Assembly (NCBI GenBank): GCA_036009045.1
Contig: DASYML010000125.1
Span: 1 to 9,316 of the forward strand
Source: DASYML01 sp036009045
GTDB taxonomy: Bacteria; Acidobacteriota; Blastocatellia; Pyrinomonadales; Pyrinomonadaceae
DNA length: 9,316 nt
Direction: 5' to 3'
Part shown: positions 1 to 5,740 of the stretch, piece by piece
Numbering within the stretch: the first letter of the stretch is position 1
How the letters are laid out: every line of letters begins with the position of its first letter
Notes under the pieces: model-generated
Told to the model about the DNA's origin: nothing
Database searches by the model: none
The model's input: only the letters and a program-made list of their open reading frames with translations
Position numbers and translations under genes: made by a program

Positions 1-1
1 G

Positions 2-2323
2 CCGGTGGAGTTGGACCGGGTGGTGATGAAGGCATTGGCGAAGAAGGCGGGTGAGAGGTATCAGAGCGCGAAGGAGATGTTGGGAGAGTTGCGAGGGGTG
101 CATGGAGCGATGAGCGATGAGGACAAGCATCGCACGTTGCGTTTGCCTGTGAGGGCCGGGACGATGCCCGCGCCTGCTCCGCCGCCGAAACATTCGAGCG
201 GATTGAGTTCTCTCTCCGGCGCGTTCGCCACGCTGAGCCAGACTTTGCAGCGCCCGCGTCTCTCTGTGGTCAACGTGAGCATCGGCATCGTGCTGGCGGG
301 ACTGGTCGTGTGGGGCATCGTTTACTGGTGGCGGCCGGGGCTGCACAAGCCCAAGCCGGAAGCGCAGCGCATGTATGAGGTGGGGACGGGCGCTCTGCGC
401 GACGGCGCGTATTACCAGGCGAGCAAGGCTCTGGAGCAGGCCGTCAAGATTGATGAGAGCTTCGCTCTCGCTCATGCCAGTCTGGCGGAATCCTGGACCG
501 AATTAGATTACACGGACAAGGCCAAGGATGAACTCCTGCGGCTCAACTCGCTCGTCCCGGACCAGTCCACACTCTCGCCCGTTGACGCGCTCTATCTGGA
601 TGCCATCAGGGCCACCGTCACGCGCAATTTCCCGCGAGCCATCGAAGCCTATCAACAAATTCTGAAACTGACGCCGGACGATGCGACGAACAAGGCACAG
701 GTTTACGTGGACCTCGGTCGCGCTTATGAAAAGAACGAGGAGATAGGCAAGGCGATAGAGAGTTATACGCAAGCGACCGCGCGCGATAAGCAGTATGCGA
801 CCGCGTACCTGCGCCTGGGGATTCTCAACGGGAGAAAGCAGGACATGACGAGCGCTCTCTCGGACTTCGATAAAGCCTATGAGATGTACCAGACTTTGGG
901 GACGATAGAGGGGCGCGCAGAAGTTCATTACCAGCGCGGACTGCTCTACAACAACATAGGGAAACTGGCGGATGCGCGGGCCGAGTTGCAACAGGCGTTG
1001 AGCCTCGCGCAGACCACTGATAATAAATACCAGCAGATTAAGACGCGCCTGCAATTGAGCAGCGTCTCGTACGCGGAGAACGACTCGAAACAGGCGGAGC
1101 AGCATGTGCAGGAGGCCATCAATCTGGCGCAGGCGGGCGGCATGGAGACCCTCACGGCGCAGGGCCTGATTGATCTGGGGAACATCTACCTGATACGCGG
1201 CGAGTTTCAGGAGGCGGACAAGTATTACACGCAGGCTCTCGACTTCACGCAGAGATATAAGGCGCGGCGCATCGAAGCGCGCGCGCATCTGGCGCTCGGC
1301 GGGCTGCGTATGCAACAGGGCAACGCAGACGAGGCCATTAGCCAGATAGAACAGGCCCTCCCTTTTTATCAACAGGGTGGCTATAGCAAGAATGCCTCGC
1401 TCTGCCTCAACGTGCTTGCGCGCGCCAGCCGCCGTCAGGGTGATTACGCGGGTGCGCTTGAGCGATACCGTCAGTTGCTTGAGTTGGCACGCAAGGTCAG
1501 AGACCCCAACCAGGAAGCCACCACCGAAGAATCGCTCGGTCTGACCTTGATGAAGCTGGAGCGATACACGGAGGCGCTCGCACATTTCGACGCCGGTCTC
1601 GACATCAACAAAAATCTTAAGTCGCAACTGAACATGGGCTATAACCTGCAAAGTCGCGGCGAAGCGCTCTGGCGACTGGGCCGTTATGATGAAGCGCGCG
1701 CGGCCCTCACAGAAGCCGCCGGTATCGCAGAGCAACCCTCCGGCGGCTCTAAAGAATTGCGCGCGGACATCCAACGCTTCTTCGCCGAGATGGCCCTCAG
1801 CCAGCGCCAATTTCCAGAGGCCCGGACCAGGGCGGAGCAAGCGCTGGCGCTGGCGGGCACGCAGTATGCGGACTCTGCGACCGAAGCCATGCGCGTCCAG
1901 GGGTTGGCCCAGTCGCTGAGCGGCGCGGCCCGTGAAGGACAAAAGCTCTGCGCGGAAGTGGTCGAGCGTGCGACCCGCTCCGGCGACCCCTGGCTGCTCT
2001 CGGAGTCGCAACTCGCGCTGGCCGAAGCGATGCTCGAAAACAAAGACGCGCAGGGCGCTCTGCCCTTAGTGCAGCAGGCGTTGGAGAGCTTCGTGCGTTC
2101 AAGCCAGACTGATTCCGAGTGGCGCGCGATGCTGGTGCTGGCACGCGCGGCGCGTCTCGCGGGCGACGAGGCGACGGCGCAACAACACTCGGCGCGCGCC
2201 TCTGAAGTGCTGGCGAGCCTTCAGCCGAAGTGGGGCGTGGACAATTATCGAAGCTATCTGACCAGACCCGACGTGCAGTATTACCGTAAGCAGTTGGATG
2301 AAGTATCTACTCTCAAACGCTAG
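2..2323 (+). CDS. Membrane Ser/Thr protein kinase with TPR array, C-terminal part (5' truncated by window)
   Basis: The reading frame is open from the first bases, so the true start and most of the kinase domain lie upstream. The GTG at base 5 is internal. Residues 1-31 (numbered from the first complete codon) carry LDRVVMKALAKKAGERYQSA, which resembles the last helix of bacterial Hanks-type kinases (usual form LxxIVxKALxKxPxxRYQSA). A Pro/Ser-rich juxtamembrane stretch follows. One hydrophobic segment at about 88-110 (bases 263-331, IGIVLAGLVVWGIVYWW) is the likely membrane anchor. From about 120 to 755 there are roughly 16 TPR-like units, for example VYVDLGRAYEKNEEIGKAIESY and LIDLGNIYLIRGEFQEADKYY; many have the 40-residue spacing of TPR_12-like repeats. 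By family topology the kinase is cytoplasmic and the TPR part, after the membrane segment, is probably periplasmic. The TPRs presumably bind a partner or sense a signal; the ligand is unknown. The protein ends in a hydrophilic tail (RPDVQYYRKQLDEV). The gene is followed by a repeat 14 bases after its stop. Confidence 0.88.
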   Translation, partial: PVELDRVVMKALAKKAGERYQSAKEMLGELRGVHGAMSDEDKHRTLRLPVRAGTMPAPAPPPKHSSGLSSLSGAFATLSQTLQRPRLSVVNVSIGIVLAGLVVWGIVYWWRPGLHKPKPEAQRMYEVGTGALRDGAYYQASKALEQAVKIDESFALAHASLAESWTELDYTDKAKDELLRLNSLVPDQSTLSPVDALYLDAIRATVTRNFPRAIEAYQQILKLTPDDATNKAQVYVDLGRAYEKNEEIGKAIESYTQATARDKQYATAYLRLGILNGRKQDMTSALSDFDKAYEMYQTLGTIEGRAEVHYQRGLLYNNIGKLADARAELQQALSLAQTTDNKYQQIKTRLQLSSVSYAENDSKQAEQHVQEAINLAQAGGMETLTAQGLIDLGNIYLIRGEFQEADKYYTQALDFTQRYKARRIEARAHLALGGLRMQQGNADEAISQIEQALPFYQQGGYSKNASLCLNVLARASRRQGDYAGALERYRQLLELARKVRDPNQEATTEESLGLTLMKLERYTEALAHFDAGLDINKNLKSQLNMGYNLQSRGEALWRLGRYDEARAALTEAAGIAEQPSGGSKELRADIQRFFAEMALSQRQFPEARTRAEQALALAGTQYADSATEAMRVQGLAQSLSGAAREGQKLCAEVVERATRSGDPWLLSESQLALAEAMLENKDAQGALPLVQQALESFVRSSQTDSEWRAMLVLARAARLAGDEATAQQHSARASEVLASLQPKWGVDNYRSYLTRPDVQYYRKQLDEVSTLKR

Positions 2324-2337
2324 ATCAATCCACTATA

Positions 2338-2435
2338 GTTCACCACCGCAGACACGCAGCGCACAGGGGACGCACAGAGAAGAAGATGCAATAACTCTAT
2401 GCTTACTCTGTGTCCTCTGTATCTGCGATGGTGAA
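2338..2435. repeat. Imperfect inverted repeat, CACCGCAGACAC family, copy 1
   Basis: The left arm (about 2338-2379) begins GTTCACCACCGCAGACAC. The right arm (about 2404-2435) reads on the other strand TTCACCATCGCAGATAC followed by an AGAGGACACAGAG-like stretch. The arms agree except for a few C/T differences and a gap of about ten bases in the right arm. The AT-rich middle is about 25 bases. The first 18 bases recur exactly at 9267-9284 near the window end. Its place 14 bases after the kinase stop would let it fold in the 3' end of that mRNA, but there is no clean U-tract, so a terminator role is only possible. Confidence 0.8.
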
Positions 2436-2447
2436 TTGCACTGTCCT

Positions 2448-2624
2448 ATTTATAGCGCTTGACAATGGAATGCGACCATCTTCTTCGCGGCATCTTCTTC
2501 GCGCCTTTGCGCCTTGGCGTGAGATGGCTTCGCTCTTATTGAAGCAAGTAGGAAAACGATTACGGATAAGCTCTCGCCAAGGCGCGAAGAAGAGAGTCGC
2601 ATCCATTTGCAAGTTGCTATAAAT
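2448..2624. repeat. MITE-like palindromic element with terminal inverted repeats
   Basis: The terminal arms are 2448-2476 and 2596-2624. Both read ATTTATAGC inward from the end and finish in ATGCGAC; between these the match needs small gaps. Inside is a second inverted pair: a CTTCTTCGCGCC...CCTTGGCGTGAG stretch at about 2495-2523, and TCTCGCCAAGGCGCGAAGAAG at about 2572-2592 on the opposite sense. A 13-base unit CATCTTCTTCGCG is repeated in tandem at 2477-2489 and 2491-2503. The element is about 177 bases, has no transposase, and shows no clear target duplication. The CGCCAAGGCGC core is, from general knowledge, a dispersed intergenic repeat in many bacteria, often mis-annotated as AKAQRR-type proteins. 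Non-autonomous mobility is an inference. Confidence 0.75.
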
Positions 2625-2651
2625 CTCCCCACAGACGTTTCTCTTCCTGCC

Positions 2652-2680
2652 CTGACAAATCAGGGTTCAAGTGTTAGCAT
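2652..2680 (+). promoter_or_regulatory. Candidate sigma70 promoter of the hydrolase gene
   Basis: CTGACA (2652-2657, five of six matches to the -35 consensus) is followed after 17 bases by TAGCAT (2675-2680, four of six). A TG dinucleotide at 2672-2673 gives an extended -10 arrangement. The predicted transcript would start near 2687, about 40 bases before the ATG at 2728. The inverted repeat GTTCAA...TTGAAC (2665-2685) overlaps the -10 and could be an operator. This rests on sequence resemblance only. Confidence 0.4.
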
Positions 2681-2727
2681 TGAACGCTTAATCAACATCT
2701 CAAACATGCGACAGCGGTCATCTGACT

Positions 2728-3387
2728 ATGTATCCGGCTGGCAATCTTTTTATTCCCGCGCCGCACGGTCGGCTCGAAGCTATCCTGAAGGAACCGCGCG
2801 CCAACCCGACGCGCGGCGCGGCGCTCGTCCTTCACCCGCACCCTCTGGGCGGCGGGACGATGCACAACAAGGTGGTCTTTCGCGCGGCCAGCGCTTTGAA
2901 TGACGCGGGACTGGCGACGCTGCGTCTCAATTTTCGCGGCGTCGGTCAAAGCACAGGGGCGCATGACGAGGGACGTGGAGAGCTTGAAGATGCACGCGCG
3001 GGTCTGGATTATCTGGTCCAGAAATATCCCGTCGGGCGCATCACGCTCGCGGGCTTCTCCTTCGGCTCGCGCGTCGGCATGGAGGTCGGCGTCAGGGACG
3101 CGCGCGTGTGGAATCTCATCAGCATAGGGACTCCCGTTGACAAGTACGATTTCGCGTTTCTCAAAGAGTGTCGCAAGCAGATTCTTTTCGTTCATGGCGA
3201 CGGGGACGAATTCGGGCGGGCCGCGAGCGTGCGCGCACTCGCGGCCAGCCTCCCGCCAGAGTCACGGGCGCGAGTCCGCATCATCGAAAACGCGGACCAT
3301 TTTTTTGAAGGCCGACTGGACGAAATGAAGCGCGCGATTACCGAATGGATGGAAGAAAGGATGAAGGAAGAAGAGGCTGGAGGTTAG
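2728..3387 (+). CDS. Alpha/beta hydrolase, COG2945-like
   Basis: A 219-residue cytoplasmic serine hydrolase with no signal peptide. Family marks in order: HPHPLGGGTM at 36-45 (oxyanion-side loop), LNFRGVGQSTGAHDEGRGE at 67-85, the nucleophile elbow GFSFG at 109-113 with Ser111, the acid in HGDGDE (Asp160 likely, Asp158 possible), and the catalytic His191 in NADHFF. The triad is therefore complete and the length is usual for this compact, lid-poor group. The natural substrate is not known; small esters or acyl derivatives are plausible, in line with the thioesterase next door. ATG 2728 is the first plausible start, because codons upstream in frame offer only CTG, but no Shine-Dalgarno is visible. 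The last residues (EEAGG) and the TAG stop already lie in the left arm of a GAGGCTA palindrome, so the C-terminus has been altered or supplied by the repeat. Confidence 0.88.
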   Translation: MYPAGNLFIPAPHGRLEAILKEPRANPTRGAALVLHPHPLGGGTMHNKVVFRAASALNDAGLATLRLNFRGVGQSTGAHDEGRGELEDARAGLDYLVQKYPVGRITLAGFSFGSRVGMEVGVRDARVWNLISIGTPVDKYDFAFLKECRKQILFVHGDGDEFGRAASVRALAASLPPESRARVRIIENADHFFEGRLDEMKRAITEWMEERMKEEEAGG

Positions 3388-3444
3388 AGGCTAGAGGCTA
3401 GTCAAGAACAGTTGTCTTTTACTAGCCTCTAGCTCCCAGCCTTT
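3374..3444. repeat. GAGGCTAGAGGCTAG palindrome between hydrolase and thioesterase genes
   Basis: A perfect 13-base inverted pair, GCTAGAGGCTAGT (3390-3402) with ACTAGCCTCTAGC (3421-3433), encloses an 18-base loop. The similarity extends outward: AGGCTGGAGGTTAG on the left against a GGGAGCTAG-type sequence on the right. The left arm carries an extra 7-base AGGCTAG unit, a sign of slippage in a tandem heptamer. The element covers the hydrolase stop codon and nearly all of the 72-base gap to the thioesterase. It could act as a weak terminator (CCTTTTCTTCT follows the right arm) or as an mRNA processing site. Confidence 0.82.
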
Positions 3445-3459
3445 TCTTCTCTGTTTTTC

Positions 3460-3882
3460 ATGAACTCTTACACGGACCCGGCCATACGTATTACGCTGTT
3501 GCCGCGCGATACTAATTCGCAGGGGACTATCTTCGGCGGCATCATCCTCAGTTATATAGACATGGCGGGAGCCATCGAGGCGCATCGCCGGACCAGCGGC
3601 GCAGAGGGCTTCGTCACCGTCGCCATGCGCGAAGTCGTCTTTCATCAGCCGGTCTTCGTCGGCGACCTCGTCAGCTTCTACGCCGAGACGGTACGCATCG
3701 GCACGACCTCTATCACCGTCCGCGTCATCGTCGAAGCCGAACGCCACGGTGGCACAAACGAGCGGGTTCTCGTCACAGATGCCGAAGTCGTCTACGTCGC
3801 TGTGGATAAGAACCGCAAGAAAATCAAGATCAATCAAGATAGTCCAAAGTCCAAGGTCCAAAGTCCAAAGTCAAGAGGTTGA
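3460..3882 (+). CDS. Hotdog-fold acyl-CoA thioesterase, YciA-like
   Basis: A 140-residue cytoplasmic enzyme expected to hydrolyse acyl-CoA to free acid and CoA. The family signature RDTNSQGTIFGG lies at 16-27, followed by the hot-dog helix SYIDMAGAIEA, in which Asp34 is the predicted general base of the YciA/BFIT group. FHQPVFVGDLV at 61-71 and the ITVRVIVEAE strand also fit, and such enzymes work as oligomers. The gene begins 72 bases after the hydrolase and may share its transcript, but the leader is pyrimidine-rich and shows no Shine-Dalgarno. Family similarity ends near VYVAVDKNRKKI (residue 122). The last residues, DSPKSKVQSPKSRG, are a literal translation of a GTCCAAA palindrome, and the stop overlaps the end of the convergent nucleotidase gene by 49 bases. 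The tail is probably non-functional. Confidence 0.88.
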   Translation: MNSYTDPAIRITLLPRDTNSQGTIFGGIILSYIDMAGAIEAHRRTSGAEGFVTVAMREVVFHQPVFVGDLVSFYAETVRIGTTSITVRVIVEAERHGGTNERVLVTDAEVVYVAVDKNRKKIKINQDSPKSKVQSPKSRG

Positions 3883-5501
3883 AGCGTTCTGTTCTTGACT
3901 TTCGACCTTGGACTTTGGACTATCTTTTTGGACTTATCATCGCATTTCGGCTTTTGGCCTGCGGGTTTATCCTGGCGTTGGATGCGTCCGTCTGTGTGCG
4001 GGGCAATGGCCTTGACGGCGGCGATAGCGTCGCGCAGGATCTCCGAATCAATCGGTCCCGCTTCCGGCTGGACCAGTAATTTCGCGTCCTTGAACATCGT
4101 GTAGCCGTCTCCGCCATCCCTGGCGATGAAGGTCGGGGCGGCGAGCGTGTAAATCTTCTGATCCTCCAAAGGCTGCCCGTTGACCGTCACGCCCGTCAGG
4201 CGCGCGCCCGCCGGGCGGCTCGCATCAAAACTGAAACGCACGCCGGAGACCTGCGGAAAACGGCCCGGCTCTTTGTCCTCCGCGCTCCGGCTCACGCCGT
4301 GTTCGAGCGCCGCGCGCAAAGCCGCGCCCTTAATCTCCAATTTCACGACGCGGTTTTTGAACGGCAGTATCGAGAGCACTTCTCGCTTCGTCAAATCGCC
4401 CCGCGCGATAAGAGAGTCCGCGCGAATCGAGCCGCCGTTGAAGAGCGAGACATCCGCGCCCAAAGCTTTGCGGTAAGCGTCGGCGATGAAATCGCCTATG
4501 TTCGTTTCGCGCGAACGATTCGCCTCGCTCTTCGCATCAAGCTCTACATCCGTATGCCCGACGCGCTCGTTGAGTTCCGCCAGCAGGCCGCCATACTTAC
4601 GATAGATTTCCGCGAACTGCGGGTCTTCCGTGACCTCACTCGTGACGGGGATGACCTTCCAATCAATGCTCAACAGCTTGCCCGTCGTCTGCGAGATGTT
4701 GAGATCAATCTGGCCCAGTTCGCGCGCATCCGAAGTCATCTTAAAGATGGGCGCGTGGCCCGACATGGATTCCAGCAGCGTGTGCTCGTGCCCGCCGATA
4801 ATCAGGTCAACATCAGCACAACGAGCAAGCTCTTTATCTTCCCTCATAGAGAGATGCGTGAGCGCGATGACGACCTGCGCGCCTTGCGCGCGTATCTGCG
4901 GGACGAGTGGCCGCGCGGTGGCGCACGGGTCCAGAAAATCCACGTCCGGCCCCGGACGCGAAGTGTTCTTCGTCTCCGGCAGAGTGATGCCGAAGATGCC
5001 GACCTTGACTCCCGCAAACTCGCGTATGATGAAGGGCTGCGTCAACGCAAAAGTCTTCCCGCTCTTCTTATCCACAACGTTGGCCGCCAGCCACTTAAAG
5101 TGTGATTCCTTCACTCGCTGTTGCAACACGTCCGGGCCAAAATCGAATTCATGATTGCCGAACGTCGCGTAGTCCAGCCCTATGTTATTCCACGCGTCAA
5201 TCATCTGCTGGCCCTTGTACGTGATGGATTCGACCGAAGGCGAAATGGTATCGCCGGACATCAACAGGAGCGTGTGCGGCGATTCCTGTAAAATTTTCTT
5301 GCGCAGTGTCGAAACGCGCGCCAGCCCTCCACGCGTGCCACGGTCCACCGGCGCAAACTGGTATACATCATTGACCTGCAAGATGGTCACGCGAACATCA
5401 CACGCATCCGAGGTCGCCTGCGCCATGCACGCCGCGCAGACTATCAACATGAAGACGACAGCCTGCGCCCATCGCCGCCACGACCCGTAAACATGAATCA
5501 T
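3834..5501 (-). CDS. Exported 5'-nucleotidase/UshA-like bifunctional metallophosphatase
   Basis: A 555-residue periplasmic or surface enzyme predicted to release phosphate from nucleotides or UDP-sugars. The signal peptide is residues 1-29 (basic SWRRW, hydrophobic AVVFMLIVCAACMA, likely cut after AQA). The N-terminal metallophosphatase domain shows NDVY (44-47), SGDTISPS (82-89, Asp84), GNHEFD (115-120), LTHLS (215-219, His216) and GGHEH (236-240). The C-terminal nucleotidase domain shows TNIGDFIADAYR (333-343), FNGGSIRAD (354-362), LPFKNRVV (379-386) and RDGGDGYTMF (461-470). Tyr47 stands where UshA has a metal-binding His; I believe a recognised subfamily carries NDVY. ATG 5501 is chosen because GGAGGA lies nine bases upstream. 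A longer in-frame ATG at 5585 would add 28 residues read from a repeat. Residues 526-555 are translated from the 3838-3924 palindrome. The gene diverges from the aminopeptidase and converges on the thioesterase. Confidence 0.9.
   Translation of the reverse strand: MIHVYGSWRRWAQAVVFMLIVCAACMAQATSDACDVRVTILQVNDVYQFAPVDRGTRGGLARVSTLRKKILQESPHTLLLMSGDTISPSVESITYKGQQMIDAWNNIGLDYATFGNHEFDFGPDVLQQRVKESHFKWLAANVVDKKSGKTFALTQPFIIREFAGVKVGIFGITLPETKNTSRPGPDVDFLDPCATARPLVPQIRAQGAQVVIALTHLSMREDKELARCADVDLIIGGHEHTLLESMSGHAPIFKMTSDARELGQIDLNISQTTGKLLSIDWKVIPVTSEVTEDPQFAEIYRKYGGLLAELNERVGHTDVELDAKSEANRSRETNIGDFIADAYRKALGADVSLFNGGSIRADSLIARGDLTKREVLSILPFKNRVVKLEIKGAALRAALEHGVSRSAEDKEPGRFPQVSGVRFSFDASRPAGARLTGVTVNGQPLEDQKIYTLAAPTFIARDGGDGYTMFKDAKLLVQPEAGPIDSEILRDAIAAVKAIAPHTDGRIQRQDKPAGQKPKCDDKSKKIVQSPRSKVKNRTLQPLDFGLWTLDFGLS
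3838..3924. repeat. GTCCAAAGTC palindrome at the convergent gene ends; possible bidirectional terminator
   Basis: The left arm (3838-3877) is built from the tandem unit GTCCAAA/GTCCAAG. The right arm (3892-3924) is its reverse complement, TTCTTGACTTTCGACCTTGG followed by ACTTTGGACTATC. The left arm holds one extra 7-base unit and the right has a single C/G difference. The loop is about 14 bases. On the + strand the hairpin is followed by CTTTTTGG, so it could terminate the thioesterase transcript. The thioesterase stop (3880-3882) is in the loop, and the nucleotidase stop (3834-3836) is just outside the left arm, so both coding frames run through the element. Confidence 0.82.
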
Positions 5502-5510
5502 CAAATTATG

Positions 5511-5516
5511 TCCTCC
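5511..5516 (-). promoter_or_regulatory. Strong Shine-Dalgarno of the nucleotidase gene
   Basis: On the minus strand GGAGGA stands nine bases before ATG 5501. It settles the start and excludes the 28-residue upstream extension. It lies only six bases after the foot of the 5523-5613 hairpin in the mRNA. Confidence 0.8.
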
Positions 5517-5522
5517 GAGATG

Positions 5523-5613
5523 TAAAGCAGTGACAAGTGAAGAGTGACGAGTGACGAGCAAGAAGAATTTGTTTTGACTCGTCACTCGTCACTCGTCACT
5601 TGTCACTGCTTTA
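5523..5613. repeat. Near-perfect 36-bp GTGACGA hairpin in the nucleotidase leader
   Basis: The arms are 5523-5558 and 5578-5613. They match at 35 of 36 positions and enclose a 19-base loop. Each arm begins TAAAGCAGTGACAAGTGA and continues with the tandem 7-base unit GTGACGA. It sits between divergent genes, so it is not a normal terminator. Translated on the minus strand it gives LVTRHSSLVT-type peptides, which are familiar from spurious database proteins. Relative to the predicted promoter at 5630-5659 it would occupy most of the nucleotidase 5' untranslated region. Confidence 0.88.
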
Positions 5614-5629
5614 TTTTCCTGTGGATTGC

Positions 5630-5659
5630 ATTATACTCACCCTGAATCACACGCGCCAA
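5630..5659 (-). promoter_or_regulatory. Candidate sigma70 promoter reading toward the nucleotidase
   Basis: On the minus strand a perfect TATAAT (5635-5630) is preceded, after an 18-base spacer, by TTGGCG (5659-5654, four of six matches to TTGACA). Transcription would begin near 5623, giving a leader of about 120 bases that contains the whole 36-bp hairpin. A direct repeat CAATCGTG (5657-5664 and 5673-5680, 16 bases apart) touches the -35 and could be a regulator site. Confidence 0.5.
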
Positions 5660-5740
5660 TCGTGCTTGAAATCAATCGTGGTCGGCGGTTTGAGCACAAA
5701 ATAATTTGCGATTGCGCGTTGGACCAATTAAGTCACACAA

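Larger units (their letters stand above)
2324..2727. other. Gene-free interval made of two palindromic elements and a promoter candidate
   Basis: This 404-base interval holds no credible gene. It contains a CACCGCAGACAC-type inverted repeat (2338-2435), a larger palindrome with TATAGC-containing termini (2448-2624), a small CCCTGA-caaa-TCAGGG hairpin (2650-2665), and a GTTCAA/TTGAAC inverted repeat (2665-2670 and 2680-2685) that overlaps a candidate promoter for the hydrolase gene. Short open frames across it encode peptides such as SRQGAKARRR and HAKAQRREE. These are the translation of the repeat and look spurious. Confidence 0.75.

Noticed and set aside
5..7. GTG as the start of the kinase/TPR protein
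   Set aside because: The frame is open upstream to the window edge and the encoded sequence is the end of a kinase domain, so the real start is outside the window.
503..2011. 502-codon open frame on the minus strand inside the kinase/TPR gene
   Set aside because: It is antisense to an obvious TPR coding sequence, Arg/Leu-rich and low in recognisable motifs. It arises from GC-rich codon use on the opposite strand.
2403..2632. Short open frames on both strands between the kinase and hydrolase genes
   Set aside because: Their peptides (SRQGAKARRR, AKAQRREE) are translations of a dispersed palindromic repeat of a kind commonly mis-annotated as protein.
4299..5154. Plus-strand frames (268 and 174 codons) within the nucleotidase
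   Set aside because: They are antisense to a complete nucleotidase with all family motifs and have no recognisable domain of their own.
5502..5585. In-frame upstream start that would lengthen the nucleotidase by 28 residues
   Set aside because: The extra residues (LLVTRHSSLVT) come from the GTGACGA hairpin, would precede the signal peptide, and lack the GGAGGA site that serves ATG 5501.
5523..5613. CRISPR-like tandem GTGACGA units
   Set aside because: The 7-base units are contiguous, with no spacers, and form one inverted-repeat hairpin. No cas gene is nearby.
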